Source: Prosapia bicincta
Taxonomy: Eukaryota > Arthropoda > Insecta > Hemiptera > Cercopidae
Assembly: GCA_036971475.1 (NCBI GenBank)
Contig: JBAIZL010000002.1
Coordinates: 228,178,143-228,242,142, forward strand
DNA: 64,000 nt
Reading direction: 5' to 3'
Position numbers and translations under genes: made by a program. The notes beneath the pieces were generated by a model. That model saw only the letters and a program-made list of their open reading frames with translations, searched no databases and was not told the origin of the DNA. Position 1 is the first letter of the stretch; the number at the start of each line of letters is the position of its first letter. Positions 10,831 through 24,237 of this stretch are shown here, piece by piece.

Positions 10831-11612
10831 ATAGGCCTACCAGCTTAATTTGGTAATTGTGAGACTTAGCATCTACCAAACATATATTGGAAAATTGTTC
10901 AAAACTACCAAATAGGACGATATTCACAAGATATTTATTGTCCTCGGAGTTACTTTTTCAAATTAAAGTTGGGTAAAAAATTCAGTGCGGAGCATTAAGT
11001 TGTGAATCGCCTGTGACGTCACGCATACCTTAATTGAGTCTGTATTTGAGAAACAACGATTTGGCTTAATTTTTATAGTTTTCGCATACGTAGGCTATAT
11101 TTAAATATACTTATAATGTCTCCAGTTAGAATAGATTTGGTTTTAAATTTATACATTACTGGGCTATATATCTATATTAAAATATAGGCCTACCTAAAAA
11201 CTGTCCAGTCAGGATAGATTTAGTTGTAATTTTATACATTACCTAAATGGTTAAATGTATAAAATTATAACCAAATCTATCCTGACTGGATACTTCATTG
11301 GTATATTTCAATATAGATATATAAAATTAACCTTCCCTGGCAATAACAAAAATAATAGTTATCAATATAGCTTCAGGACTTGTTTATGATTCATAAAGTT
11401 TAGATTGCTAAAACACCAATAAGTATGACGTCGCAGTATCACTCCGTGGTCGTTGCCCAACTTACCCAACTTTAAATTTTTAAAAATAACTTTCCCAGGA
11501 CAATAAAAACCAATTCTTGTGCATATCGTCCTATTTGGTGGTTTTGAACAATTTTCCAATATAGGCTATCGTAGGTGGCCGCTAATTCTCACAATTACCA
11601 TTAGGCCTAATT
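10831..11612. mobile_element. Fold-back element with ~150-bp terminal inverted repeats
   Basis: The left arm (about 10831-10990) and right arm (about 11455-11612) are inverted copies. Shared pieces include GGTAATTGTGAGA, TATTGGAAAATTGTTCAAAAC and ACCAAATAGGACGATAT. The core carries a smaller palindrome (11204-11290) of a second family. No transposase is visible, so this is a non-autonomous element of unknown superfamily. Confidence 0.7.
11204..11290. repeat. Short palindromic MITE (CCAGTCAGGATAG family)
   Basis: CCAGTCAGGATAGATTT..TTGTAATTTTATACAT is followed by its inverted copy ending at CCTGACTGG. The same arm occurs at 11115-11150, twice inverted at 48173-48340, and singly at 48363-48405, so it is a dispersed family. 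Confidence 0.7.
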
Positions 11613-12517
11613 TTTCTACCAAAAACGTAAAATAACAATTTATGAAGCCTTCTTAAAGTAGCCTAATTCGTAATCCAAGAGACCAAATTTAACAAAATCA
11701 GTCGTTTTCGTTTACTGTAGTGTGGGCTTCTGCACTACAGTGGGCTATATTTTGAAACCTAACAAATAGAATTTAGTATTAGTTTCTTTAAAAATAATTC
11801 GAATTCGTCTATTCAAGTAAGACATATTCAAAATTTCGAATAAGCAAAGTTTGCATTTATCGCACTTCACCTTTGAATAAAATTGTGTAGTAAGCTACAG
11901 TAATTTAATTCCTTTATAATGGTTTGCGCCGTGCGTCAGAATTGCATATCACCCTAAATAAAAACTGAAGTCATGACTGTTTGACTTACTGATCAACGCA
12001 GAGCCGAAAATAATAATAACACAGACTTGAAAAACTACGTTAAGTAGGAAGGCCCACGCACTAAGGAAGGATTTAGCAAAATTTTAATTTTAAGGAGTAG
12101 AAATCACAAAACGCTGGATAGAGATTTACCATAAGAATTACTCAGTTCACAATCTACCTGGCTGTACGCCTATAATGTGGCATCCGATCAACATGAAACT
12201 TTGGGCAATTATTGAACTCGCTCCTGGGAAGGTTCTAGCAAATTTGTAGCCCGAGTGGGGGGGGGGGGAGTCTAAGTCGATATTAAAAACAAAACATTAA
12301 AAATACGACCGATACTTTTCTGACCTTTTATTCAGGCACTTATATTGAAATTAGGAATTATTAGTATAGAGGCAATTAGAAATCAATAGATGGCGGTAAT
12401 CACGCTATGACATACAGCTGATAGTTAAAACAGGCGAAAATAAGATTTCATACAATTTATTTTTATACGTGTTTAGGCTAGTGTACATAACAGCTGTTTT
12501 AAGGCATAAGTTATAGC
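11613..12517. other. AT-rich, no gene seen
   Basis: No recognised element. A G run of about 11 lies near 12257-12268. Confidence 0.5.
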
Positions 12518-12718
12518 CTTATCACACTTTTGCTATTACTTGCGACCAGACTTTTTGTTAACTAAAGGTTGTTAATTGTTAACTTACACTTGGAGGAACG
12601 TCCTAGGAGGCTGAAGAAGTCGTAAAACGAAAACGTTTCCTCCAAGTGTAAGTTAACAATTTAACAACCTTTAGTTAACAAAAAGTCTGATCGCAAATAA
12701 CAGCAAAAGTGTAATAAG
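12518..12718. repeat. Fold-back with Penelope-type tail signature
   Basis: Arms of about 85 bp are inverted around CGTCCTAGGAGGCTGAAGAAG. They share CACTTTTGCT, GACTTTTTGTTAACTAAAGG and TTAACTTACACTTGGAGGAA. The core reads CTGAAGAAGTCGTAAAACG, like the GAAGAAG..CGAAA ending of Penelope-like elements. A 70-codon minus-strand frame starting in this area has no recognised domain. Confidence 0.65.
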
Positions 12719-13785
12719 TAAATAACAGCCAGCTCGTCATGAACAGCGACAAGATTTCGATAGTTATAGCCTATTACTTTATTTTTTCCATCTTTTTTAC
12801 GCTTGTATATAACTGGGAAGATGGAAAACCAAATAAAAAACAAGTTGTGAAAAGTTTTTGGCGATATCTTCAACGGTTTATTTACTGTTCAATATTAAGC
12901 TAAAATGCTATTGAACTGAAAACTTCTTCGATTTACAAGTTAATAAATATATGAATTTATAAAATAAATCTTACTAATTTTTTTTTTTATATATCAAATA
13001 TGGATACTAGATTATTATTTTCGCTTAAGTCCTGGAAATGCTGATTTCAATTTATTTAGTAACTATGATAGGGGTAGGGGAGAGTTGTACAAAACGGCGA
13101 CGCACAGTGGAATATTTATACCTAATTCCTGGCCAAAAAGGCAAAATTTTTATTTCGTCTAACAAGGAAAATTTTTGTATATCCTTACAGTAGAATCACT
13201 GGCGCTTATTGTGATGCCAATGTTGAGGGTCTGAGTCTGATTCCTTGTCTCGCTTATCTGTTGAGAAGTAGCTGTGTGTTGTGTCATTTCATTGTTCCCA
13301 TTACAGTGTATTAAGTACTGTACTTTACAATAAAATATTATATTGATATTTGGGATAATGGTATTTACTTGAAATATTACCCAGTTGCTAATAAAGGTAC
13401 GTACTGTAATTATAGCCATTTTAATTACAATTATTGTAGGCCTACATGTATTTTCAATTGAAAATTCTAATTTTTAGAACGAATTTGAAAGCTAATTTTT
13501 TTAAATTTTCGTAATTATAAAAGCTTTTTAATTGGGTGTCGGGGCTTATCGAGCTTTGAATTTATTATAATAATTATACTTGAACTATGGAGGACCAAAT
13601 CCAGAAGAAAAATATCCGGCATATTGTTGCCATTTTTATTAATTTTAAATTAAAGTATAGATTTTATTGTACATTTAATGACAAATTAACGAGGCAAAGA
13701 AAAGTTCTACTCATCTATATTAAAATAGAAAATTTATGTAAATAATTTACTGAACAAAGTGTATAAGTTGCGTATAATGATAATT
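12719..13785. other. AT-rich, no gene recognised
   Basis: An 86-codon minus-strand frame (13159-13419) has mixed composition but matches nothing I know. Otherwise nothing is seen. Confidence 0.4.
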
Positions 13786-13959
13786 ATGAAGTTATTATTA
13801 TTACTTGTAAATAATTTTTTCCTCCACTAAGTACAATAATTTTACCTTATGTGATGAGGCACCTTTCGGTCACTTGACCACCGTCGAATCACGGAGTAAA
13901 ATTATTGCCCTCAGTGGTGGAAAAAATTATTTAAAAGTAATAATAATAATAACTTCATA
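13786..13959. repeat. Fold-back MITE, family A (CAATAATTTTAC)
   Basis: Inverted arms share GAAGTTATTATTATTACTT, AAATAATTTTTTCC and CAATAATTTTAC. The core holds TCACTTGACCACCGTCGAATCACGG. The outer sequence GTTGCACTGACTTTATGAAGTTA is found again at about 38797-38820, so this family has a second, partial copy inside the myosin gene. Confidence 0.7.
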
Positions 13960-14372
13960 AAGTCAGTGCAACGGAAAAATAATGGGCAATGTGAAATATC
14001 ACAATGATAATTATATACACAGTTTTTAAGTACCGATTATATATATATAGGCTATATATGTATATTTAAATTATTTTACAAAATATACCATTTAAAAAAA
14101 AAAGTTGTTCTATGTGAGAATTATAACACCTAGTAAATATGTATTTATATTTATATACCATGAATTAAATGTAAGTTAAAAAAATTCAATTCTTATTCAC
14201 TTTACGAGTGTGTTTATATAATGGTTTTAAGAAGTAGTCTTTGGCCCATAACAACGAAGGTAGGTTCATACAAAAGAATGAATATTGGTTGTCAGTTATT
14301 ATTAAGATACCCAGTTTTTGTCTAAGTACTTCGGGTCGTCATCAAAAAGACTTTCAATAGGCTAGTAAGAGG

Positions 14373-14545
14373 AACAAACGCAGAAAAACTGAAGAACAGC
14401 GAAAACATTCTATCCCAGAAGAGCTCACATATGCTACATCAATGATTAAGAGGGCCTTAGGAAATACTGATGATGCTCAATTAATTACAAAAGTAACTGA
14501 ATCCCCAACAAATGCATCAATGATTACAAAGCAGCTTTTGCAACT
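14373..14545 (+). pseudogene. Coding-like fragment, unknown
   Basis: About 57 codons read open with a balanced composition: a basic Lys/Arg/Glu start followed by IPEELTYATSMIKRALGN and a Thr/Ser-rich stretch. The frame then stops, and related-looking residues continue in other frames to about 14740. The composition differs from the chance frames around it, which suggests an old coding insert. No family is recognised. Confidence 0.25.
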
Positions 14546-14760
14546 GCTTTTATAATTTGCTCACGCAAGAGGTATAAGAAAAACAGTAAACAATTTTGCA
14601 GTAAGGCCCTGCAAATTTGTCTACCTGATACAAGTGTTATTAATTTAAAAGATAAATATAAAAAGGATGAGACGATTTATAAATGAAAAGATCTAAACTT
14701 GAAAGAAGAATGGGAGTAAAAAAATCTCTCCGTAATTTACCAGGCACAAATGTTTACTAA

Positions 14761-16981
14761 TTATTGTGTTGCGTACATAAAGTACATATTTGCAAAATAA
14801 GTAAACAAGGTTATATAATGTATAAAATATAAAATTTGCCTGTAAAACAATGTACATTACTCACCTTGCTTAAATAGAAGTAGATTTAATAAGTTAGTAC
14901 AACAAAATTAGACAATTAGCATAAAAGCAAAAGCATGATATTTTTGGCCACATTACAATGTGATATACTTCACTGTGTGATGGAGCGGCGGCTCAAACAG
15001 GGATGTGCTGTTTTTTAATGATACATAGCCTTACTACACATTGCTGTGAAACTTTAAACGTTTTGTAGTCGCCAAGGTCATTTTTTTACTGTATTTTGAA
15101 TGGAATAGCCTGTTTGCTGCTACTGAGTGAATGTTTTTACGTTTTTCTTACAAAGTTATTCAAATTTTTGTGATTTGTTTTCAATGATTATAAGTCTTAT
15201 AAACAATCAGAAGACATAAGGTGATAGTCATAAATTGTTATACAATATTTAAGCTTCTATTAATATTCTGTGTTCCAAAATAAGCTTGACTCTAACCTAA
15301 ATTATGTTATACTTTACAGATTAGTACACTACTTTGCAGTAGGTTGTACAACCTGTTGTTTCAAATGGCATTATATTATAGTAGCAGGGCTGTATTGGGC
15401 AGTGGCTATAGTTATTTTCAGTAACCATAAGTGCATGGTTATATGATCTAAAACACTTAGATATTGTTGTATATTACAAAAAAAATTATACTTTGGATTT
15501 TTTAAATTTCTTTTTCAATTGAATAATTAAATGTATAACAGGTCTGTTGGGTCAGCTATTATGTTCATAAATACTAAATTAAGTTTAGCTAAAGTTAACA
15601 CGACATTCACTGAATGTTATGCAAACCTCAAATAGCTGGAATTGATTTTAGAGATGACTATTTCTTAAAGGACAATTTAATGTTGGATGTTCTACAGCTG
15701 GCATTCTCACTGAGAACAATTTTTTTCTGCTCTCAGACTGTTAACAATTTGAGAATTCAGTTTTTTCCCAACCTGCTAACATAGATGCCACATTAGAGCT
15801 GTGAAATATTTCGTCCATTGACGTCAAATAATTAACGAATTCAGGTAGATATTCCTGGAGATAAGTAAAATAGATTTTCCTACTTTTTTTATATGCTAAA
15901 AGTTCATTTATTTTAATGACGTTGAAAACTTATTTTGTAGTCATACTGTTTCTAAGTTATTTAATACCACTTGTACTTACGGCCCTGAGAAAAACCTGGT
16001 GCAATATATTTGGCTCTCTAAGAAAGACTAGTAAAGATCCCTATTTTAGAGTAAGCTGTTCCAGTAATTTAGTGATTCTTGCTCTTGATGTAAGAACCGC
16101 CATGTTGTACACAAAGAGGTTTTGAGATAATCGAAGTGTCAGCGAAAATTAAATAATACACTGTGATAATAATGGGAAGTTATTAAACATTTTAAAAAAT
16201 TTAGAATATAGTCAAAACTAAAGATCAAAAGTTAATGAACAAACAAATTCACAAGAATACCACTAATTCAATCAGATTATCCGAATTCAAATGAATGCAA
16301 ACTCCTGTTAAAAATTGCTTTGTGACAACTAATAAATCACAAAGGCATAACAATAGCTGGAATTGATTTGAAAGATGACTTTCTCACATGGACAATTTTG
16401 CGTTGCATTTTCTAGAGCAGGGGTTTCCAGCGTTCTAGCAACTGCATACCACCAGAAGGTTTTTGATGATTTTGGTGTACCACCACCACCTGGTCTGGGT
16501 GGTATGTACCCACCCCGGATCTTAATTTTGTTTAGAATCACATTTTCTGTTATAAACATATCAATTATTTATATTGATTTCATTTAATGAGTAATAAAAC
16601 TTTATATTTAACTATCCATTCACTTTTCCATTATTTTTCAATAACAATAAGACAATTAAAGAAAAAGAAAACAAGTGTGCACATTACAGTGTTATTTAAT
16701 TAAAAAAAAACATGTTACACGATTAGTACAAACTGCCAAACAAACGTATAACCTATATCAACAAATGTCAATTTGTATTTTGCTTATTGCGAAGGTTGTT
16801 GCTATTTGCCTGTGAATAGAGTCAATTCCAGGAGTAATTTAACTTAACATTTTCCTTTTCTTAATACAACTCATTCTAATACTACACTATTGGTCTGATC
16901 CTTTAAGTATATTCTCTTTTGCTGTTCCTTGTAATTATAGTGAATGTTTTTTCTCTTAATTTTAGTTTTGAGCTGTAATAG
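14761..16981. other. AT-rich with a diverged direct repeat
   Basis: A segment near 15630-15690 recurs at about 16350-16410 (AGCTGGAATTGATTT, AGATGACT, GGACAATTT). From 16417, CAGGGGTTTCCAGCGTTC resembles hAT-type termini; its partner end is not found. The 69- to 76-codon frames here are not recognised. Confidence 0.4.
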
Positions 16982-17590
16982 CATAGGTGGAGTTAGGGGG
17001 GAAGCCCCTCAACTTTCTAGAGAGGTGTATTATTTTTTTATAATCAAAAGCTGACAATGAACTCATTAAAATACTACAAAATAATGATAGTGCTCACCAG
17101 AAATGTGTACTCAACAGTATCAGTTGTTATTAAGATCGGATGCAAGCTATTTTCTAAATATTACTAAGTTCAAAGAAAAATATTAATTTTATTTTAATCT
17201 TACAAGTCATGATGATTATAATAAAATTTTAGGAATTGTTTCAGATGAAGTTTGGTATTCTATGCTGTTTCTCATAGAAACAAAATCAGACTACTTTTAG
17301 AAGTTAAAAAATTTAACAAAAAAAAATAAAAATTTTAATTTGGGTAAGCTATTGGTCTAAAAGCAACCGTTTTGCGGTCAATGAGAAACATATTGTTGAA
17401 TACCACAGCCTAACATACCAATTAAAAAAGTAGTTTAAAACATATACCTTATAATGTAAGGTTTTGGATGATGGCTTAGTTTCGACAAGTTTTCACATGT
17501 TCTCTATTCAGGGTAGCAACCCCAGACTCCATTTGATACTCCTGGGCAATCTTGTGCCTTCCCAGAATGAAACTTGTAACTCCACCTATG
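16982..17590. mobile_element. hAT-like MITE, 609 bp
   Basis: Terminal inverted repeats begin CATAGGTGGAGTTA at the left and end TAACTCCACCTATG at the right. They are flanked by 8-bp direct repeats TGTAATAG (16974-16981) and TGTAATAA (17591-17598), one mismatch. An 8-bp duplication is the hAT rule. No transposase is encoded. Confidence 0.8.
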
Positions 17591-19798
17591 TGTAATAAGC
17601 ATTGAAAAAAATCTTGGGTTTTTTGCAAAAAAAAACTTACGTCAAATATTAATAATTAAATATCAACAAAGATATAAAAAAATACACATGAAAGGACAAG
17701 GGACACAAAAATAAAAATCAAGGTAATAAAATTCTTACAAGTAAATTATTCTAAAAACACGTTTTCTTTTATTGATAAATAATTCCTATCAATTGCTCAA
17801 TAACAACCTCAATTAGTTTTATTTACAATAATTTCATTGCTTAATTAAAAATTAAATCACATGTTAAATGGTCAGAAATGAATAATGTTGAATCATTAAA
17901 ACTGACCCAAATGCTATCTCATGCAGTAAACCTACATTTAATGGCAGTAGTCTTATATTACCTAAACTAAAGAATGAGAAGGTCTTATCTATGATCATTT
18001 AATACGATATGTTTCCAAAATACGTATTTCCCATGAAATTTAAACCCCCCATTTATTCCCACAATATTTACATTATTAAAAACAAAAACAATGTTCACAC
18101 ATTTTGCCCACCACAATAAAAAAAATTATTTATATATATTTATACAAATAAATATATACAGTTCTCAACAGTACAATAAACACACCTTTAACAAGAAACA
18201 AATACATATATAAAACTATTCATTAACAATCTTTTAGGCCTATGTTAAAGAAGTATATTAGTTAGTACAATATGAATGCTATTACTGTCCTTTACAGCAG
18301 TTTGAATTTTAAATTTATAAATCATTTGAAAGTTTTGAAGCATTTGAAAAAATAATCAGTATTAAAAATAATTATTTAAAGTTGATGATGAAATCCTGTG
18401 TTTTTTAGTAGGTGAAATCAATGCTGGTTTGACAGAGTGCAATACTAAATAATTGCTCCTGCAGAAAATAGAACATAGACATGTTTATAATGAAAGAGAC
18501 ACAAATTAATAGCATCAGGCAAGACTTTAAACAAAAAACAAATGAACAGTATGACCTTCAATGTACAATGTCTACTGTCAGAAACTAACATTATTAATAA
18601 TTTAAAAATTGATGTGTTAAGTCATTGAGTATATATTACACACACATACAGAAAGGGCACTGTGAATAAACCATTTATTCCAGGGAGTCAAATACTTTGA
18701 TTTGTATTGACTTAAAGTTTTGAGGCTAATTCACAAGTTGTTAGACAAAAAATACCAACAATTGTTTTCTTAATTCCTATTTTTTGTCATTCTAATACAG
18801 AGTTCACGAATTTCTATATTGCATTTTGCATTTACAAAATACTTATTTTATAGTTGATATGTAGGGTCAAATTTCTCTACCAATGATTCAAGAATCTTCC
18901 ATAAGATATCTATGAAAATATTTTAGTCCCTAAAGTTGGTTTTTGACCCCAATAAAAGTAGAATAAAAATTCCAGATCTGCATATTAGTAGAAAGGCTTT
19001 AAAATTGACAGCTACTATAAAAGTTCTTTCTTCATTTACTGGACATAATTCTGGAGAGACACACTATTGCAAGATACAAACTTTCTTAATGACTCACATT
19101 GGCATAACTAGAGAGCTAATTAAGTAACTTGGGGACTTAACAGATCGGAAAGGGACTACTCAATGTACTTTTTGTCAGACATATGCTTTAGATAGGCTTA
19201 GATGCAATATCTACAAGAGGTAACAAAATAGTACTCCAAGGCAGCTTTAAACCACAAGCAGAATAATAAACTTTCATTACAGACAACTTTATAGTGGCCA
19301 ATCTGTTTTACAAAATTAAGGCTGTAATTCAATACATTTTTAAATTTGAATGTAGAGATGTTTTCAATAGTGCACATACTTCAATGAACCCAAACTAAGG
19401 AGCTTATATAGTAGGCTAATATTTGGAATCATAATAGAAGGTAATCAGCCCTATGTAAAAGAAATGGTTGCAGTGTATTTAAAATTTATGACTACAATCT
19501 ATACTTTTGTTATTTACTAGACCCTTTGAAACTGACAGTATTTTTTAAATAAAAAACTTTCAGGCCTAATTTGACTTTTGTCTAAGATTTATTTTACAAA
19601 ATGTAGGACTTTTACAATCAATGGTTTAACCATGGCTTGTGAGTTAAGGGAAAATCAGTTTACTTCTAGTTTATTAAAAAAAACTAGATCCAAATTTACA
19701 AAAAATATATTAAAGTTATTAGATGCTCAGTAAAATATAAACATAGTACAAAAGATGATTAGGTATCTACTTTATTGGTACATAAGACAATATTTAAC
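17591..19798. other. AT-rich, no gene seen
   Basis: No domain, repeat or element recognised. The 63-codon frame at 18936-19127 has no features of a real protein. Confidence 0.5.
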
Positions 19799-20420
19799 CA
19801 GGCGCGTATCCAAGGGGGGGGCGGTCGCCCCCCAAACCTCAAGAACTTTGGGTTAAAAATCGACAATATATTATTAAATTAGGACTTTCTATTAAATTAG
19901 ACTTTTACTTAAGTTAATTCGTCTTTTATTGTAAATAAAAAATAAAATATAAATTTTTAATATGAAAATGTGACGCGTTCCCTCGGCATACCCTCGTAAA
20001 CATCTAAACGATTTAACAACAGATAGGGCTAGTGAAGCTTAGTCTCGAACATTTGATTTTCAATACGTAATTTTGCAAGCGTAATATTCGCAGTTGACTC
20101 CGGGATTGTTCGTGTTGGAAGAATAACTACTTATATTAATTAATAAACCATTTTTATAATAATAGCTTATTATGAAATCAATAATATACTCTAGCCATAA
20201 GTGTTCGTAAGCGAAACTGGAATAATTATTTATTAAAAAATCTAATTTGCTACGAATCTTTATCAAGTTACCGATTTCTAACGCAAGCGTAGAAAAAACT
20301 TTTTCTGTTCTATGTTTTCACATACACGATCGCACGCGCTCACACACACACATATATTATATATATATAATGCATCGATCGCCCCCCCCCCCCCAAAGCA
20401 AGTCGCTGGATACGCGCCTG
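19799..20420 (+). mobile_element. hAT-like MITE with G-rich termini, copy 1 (622 bp)
   Basis: Termini are CAGGCGCGTATCC and GGATACGCGCCTG, followed inward by runs of G and C. ATTTAAC flanks both sides (19792-19798 and 20421-20427). An inverted second copy lies at 29701-30323. Inside, a minus-strand stretch (20060-20300) reads like part of a hAT transposase C-terminus (EKVFSTLALEIGNLIKIRSK), which is suggestive only. Confidence 0.8.
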
Positions 20421-22017
20421 ATTTAACTAACTAAAAATGGAAAAAATAAAGCTATACCTTTAATGTAAGTTATAAACTAGATTCTTTAATGTGTAATTGT
20501 ACTTACTGAGGATGAAAACATTATTATATGTTTCTCATTGAATAGATCTATTTCTTGTGAGGTTGGGTTCAGTTTATAAATTGTTTTAAATGTAATAGCC
20601 AGCCTAATATTCACAGTTAGATTTCATTCTAGACTAAATTTTTACAATTCAAAATTCATTCAGTTAATCTATCCTTAATACTCTCTTTCAAAATAAACCA
20701 GATAACGAATTGCTAATCTTAACTCACTGTACTTATGATGAAATTGTATTGGTCTAAATTTTATTTAAATTGGGTAACCAATTTGCTAACGAATTGTTAT
20801 GGTTCATAGGCACATGAAAGGCATATACTGGAAATTTAAAGCATCACCTTAAAATCCACTTCAAAATAATTCTCATAAGGTCTGTTTAATTTTGAAAGAA
20901 TTATAATTAGATTATTGTTTGGATAAATATCTGTTATCCAGACATCATCGACATTATATTGGTGATGTCTAAGTCGTGCAGAACATGGAAAAAAATAATA
21001 CTTGGAGATGATGTAAAAAAATTTCAAATTCTGAAAAGAAGGCAAAAATGACTCTTACAACCACTTACAAAAACACACATTCATTTTGTCTTCATTTTGG
21101 CATGTGATTGCATAACTGCACACAAAATTAAATCTACTTTCATTAGTTATTGTTACTATACTATATCATTTAATTTCTTTAACAATATCTGTCCTAACCA
21201 AATACCTATATTGTATAGCTGTGTATTATAATGCCCTGTTGTATATAAAAACCTTGATTTTTTGTTTAGTCAGGTTTAATGTCTGCTACACAATGACATT
21301 AAATGAGTCTTTTTTTTGAAAATTTTCAATTTTTTGGGGTGTCACAACCAAGTTATATTTTTGCCAAAATCAATGACATTTGAATAACTGATAATTACCC
21401 TTTTTGTATGATGTAATCAAGAAACAGTTTGAAAAGTACAATAGACATTGATAGACAATAATATTCATTACTCATAAACTTAATTTTATAAACTGTTATT
21501 TATGGTTAATTGGATCATTGCAGTATGCAAATTGTAGAAATCAATATCATAAATATTTTTACTGTTTGTTACACTTAGCTAAGAAAACATTTAGCAAGAT
21601 TTCCTAACTGTATGTTTATATAACCATTGGTCCCAATATCGATTTCTTTTACATTTAATAAATAAGTATTCACAAATTTAAAACAAATTAATTACAAAAG
21701 CTAGTATACTAGTATCACTCTAGATTTTAGTTCAAAGACAATTAAATATAACAGAAATAATAAAAATTAGTAGTTTTTTACATTTTGTAAATGTAGACAT
21801 TTTAGCATCTACAACTAAATTTTTATTAAATATATCTAAGGTTAGAATTACTTATTTATATTTAAATTGTACCATACTTTGACTTAAGAGAAACAGAATA
21901 CTTCAGTGGCATGTATGAGGATATAGTTCTCCTCTCAAAATATATAAAATGTATCATTTTTATTAGATATTGTAATAAATGTTATCAGAGATGAATTTAA
22001 AATCATAAGTTATATTA

Positions 22018-22080
<63 letters not shown>

Positions 22081-23508
22081 TATATAATGTATAAAAAAGT
22101 AGAATTTTTAATAGAAATAAGATAGTAATTATTCATCTTTTTTAAACAAAAAGTAGTAAAATTTCATAAAACAATTTATATTTTGTTATTTGTATTAATT
22201 TATTTGTATCACAAGAAAACGTGTGAATGATAAATTATACTTTTTATTTACTACATTTATATATGGATTTTTGTATTATTAAGCAGTTTCCCAAGTAAAA
22301 GAAACAGTTTCCTGAAAATTAAAACCTACACCTTTGTTTTGTATAGAAGAATAAGGAAGGAAAAATAGTCAGCACCTCAAAATCAAATCGAAGATTGACA
22401 AATATAACTTTTAACAAACTATTCCAAATTAGTTACTGAATTTCATAACACATAAATTTAATGACAATAATTAAAGTTAATTAAATTTCCTGATTTGTTT
22501 AACGTCATCTTCTTTGTACTCTGAAGTAATATGTTACTGATAAACCATTAAATGTTTACAATAAACATTTACAAGTGTTACGTGATAACTAGTAGCTCAC
22601 ATTAAGATGGAATCAACAAATATGATAAACCATATTGAATTTTTCTCTCTGACTAGATGTTTTACAATTACAGCAAAATGTTAAGATTTATACAGAAGAT
22701 AATACTAGAAAAAGAAAAAAATTGCACTCAATTTAATTTTCCATATCCAAGAAACTAAACAATATTAAATTCAAGAACTGAGTAACAATATCATTATAAA
22801 ATATTCAAAATGTAGTCATAATTAACAACTTTGCGAAACTTAGGTTTTTTGACCTGACTAAGTTAATAATAAACATACCAAAAAAATTATCATATTCTAA
22901 ATACAGTAATACTGCATTTAAAAATTTGGCAACACTTGCTTTGCAAAACATATTAAAGTATAATAGCACTAGAATTTATATATTAAAGTGAGAGTTTTTC
23001 CTTTAGGTTATTTGTTACTACACTATTGTTTTTTTTGTCAACAATATATTTAGTAAATATTTTTCTTATGCTAGGGTGAGTTATCAGATTTTATAGTACT
23101 GTCAGTGTACATGAGTTGAGCCCTAGTATGACAGTATGGATTTCTTGGAATATTTGTATGCATTTCAGTGAAATAATCAGACCTACAAATATTTTCTTTC
23201 AAATCATTTTACTACTTTGTCTATTTCAAATCCAAAAACGTTTAACCAGTTACCTAACCTTTTTACCAGGGTTATTGTGTTTTGTATCAGGTTTTGATTA
23301 AGACTTACCACTGTTTTCTGCTCTTGTTTATATTCTCGTAGCAGTGAATACTACCAGAAAACCACAATATAATCGAGGCAGTTATCAGAGACAAGTATGT
23401 TAGATGTAAAATAAGAATGATATTTAAATTAAAGAAGTTGTTCCTACTAAAAAAAATAATTTGTAACATAAGACAGAATAAATTTAATATGCCGTAAAAG
23501 GACACTAT
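20421..23508. other. AT-rich with a (TA)n microsatellite at about 22019-22076
   Basis: No gene or recognised element apart from the dinucleotide run. Short frames here (60-70 codons) have low-complexity composition. Confidence 0.5.
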
Positions 23509-23519
23509 ATCACCATATT
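23509..23519. repeat. Target-site duplication of the I-like insertion (left)
   Basis: ATCACCATATT is found here and at 24399-24409, exactly flanking the insertion and its poly(A) tail. Confidence 0.88.
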
Positions 23520-24237
23520 GCCCTCAGCCTGTAGCGTTTTTACTGCAGAACTTTATGCAATTTTCCAAGCTTTAAGATCAATTCCGTCTGCAAAATCTAA
23601 ATATCTTGTGTGTTGTGATTCCAAAAGTGCTCTCCAGGCTATTCAGGAAATGTACACTAAGAACCCTTTAGTTGGAGACATCTTGTGCTCTATACACAGG
23701 CTCCAATTACGAGGTGTCGAGGTGTCATTTCTCTGAGTGCCTGGTCACTGTGGAATATTCGGAAACACTAAAGCAGATGAAGGTGCAAAATTAGCTACAG
23801 GTATGTTGCCATCGACACAACGTGTGATGGCATCAGATTTTGTATGCAAAGTTAAATCTACACTATTCTCTGTTTGGAACGAAGAATGGCAAAATGTAAA
23901 TAGAAACAAGCTGAGGGACATCAAAAATACCGTCCGACCATGGAGGACATCTGTTCGTTCGAATCGTAGGGAGGAAGTGGTGGTTACTCGACTTCGCATC
24001 GGCCACTCTTTGTTAACGCATGGATGGTTGATGCGACATGAGGATCCACCACTATGTCCGTTTTGTAGAAATAATATTACAATCAAGCATATCCTGCTTG
24101 ATTGTAATGAGTTGACAAATTTGTATATACGTTACGATCTTCGAGGTAGTTTAAAAGTGGTTTTAAGAGACGATGTCACGGCTATCGACCGTGTCCTCGC
24201 TTTCTTACGCCACCTTAATCTATTTAACAATATTTAA
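23520..24237 (+). pseudogene. RNase H and Cys/His tail of an I-like ORF2, one stop
   Basis: The frame enters in the RNase H domain: FTAELYAIFQAL holds the catalytic Glu, CDSKSALQAI the next Asp, and PGHCGIFGNTKADEGAK the last motif. The stop TGA at 23734-23736 stands where this family has Trp before VPGH, a single G-to-A change. After it the frame runs to 24237 with an RLRIGHSLLTHGWL segment and the CPFCRNNITIKHILLDC cluster. Apart from the stop it is intact, so the insertion is fairly young. Confidence 0.9.

Noticed and set aside
16375..16587. 70-codon frame with Pro-rich middle and its antisense counterpart
   Set aside because: Both strands are open because of the CCACCACC/GGTGGTGG-like sequence of a hAT-like terminus. 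Not a gene.
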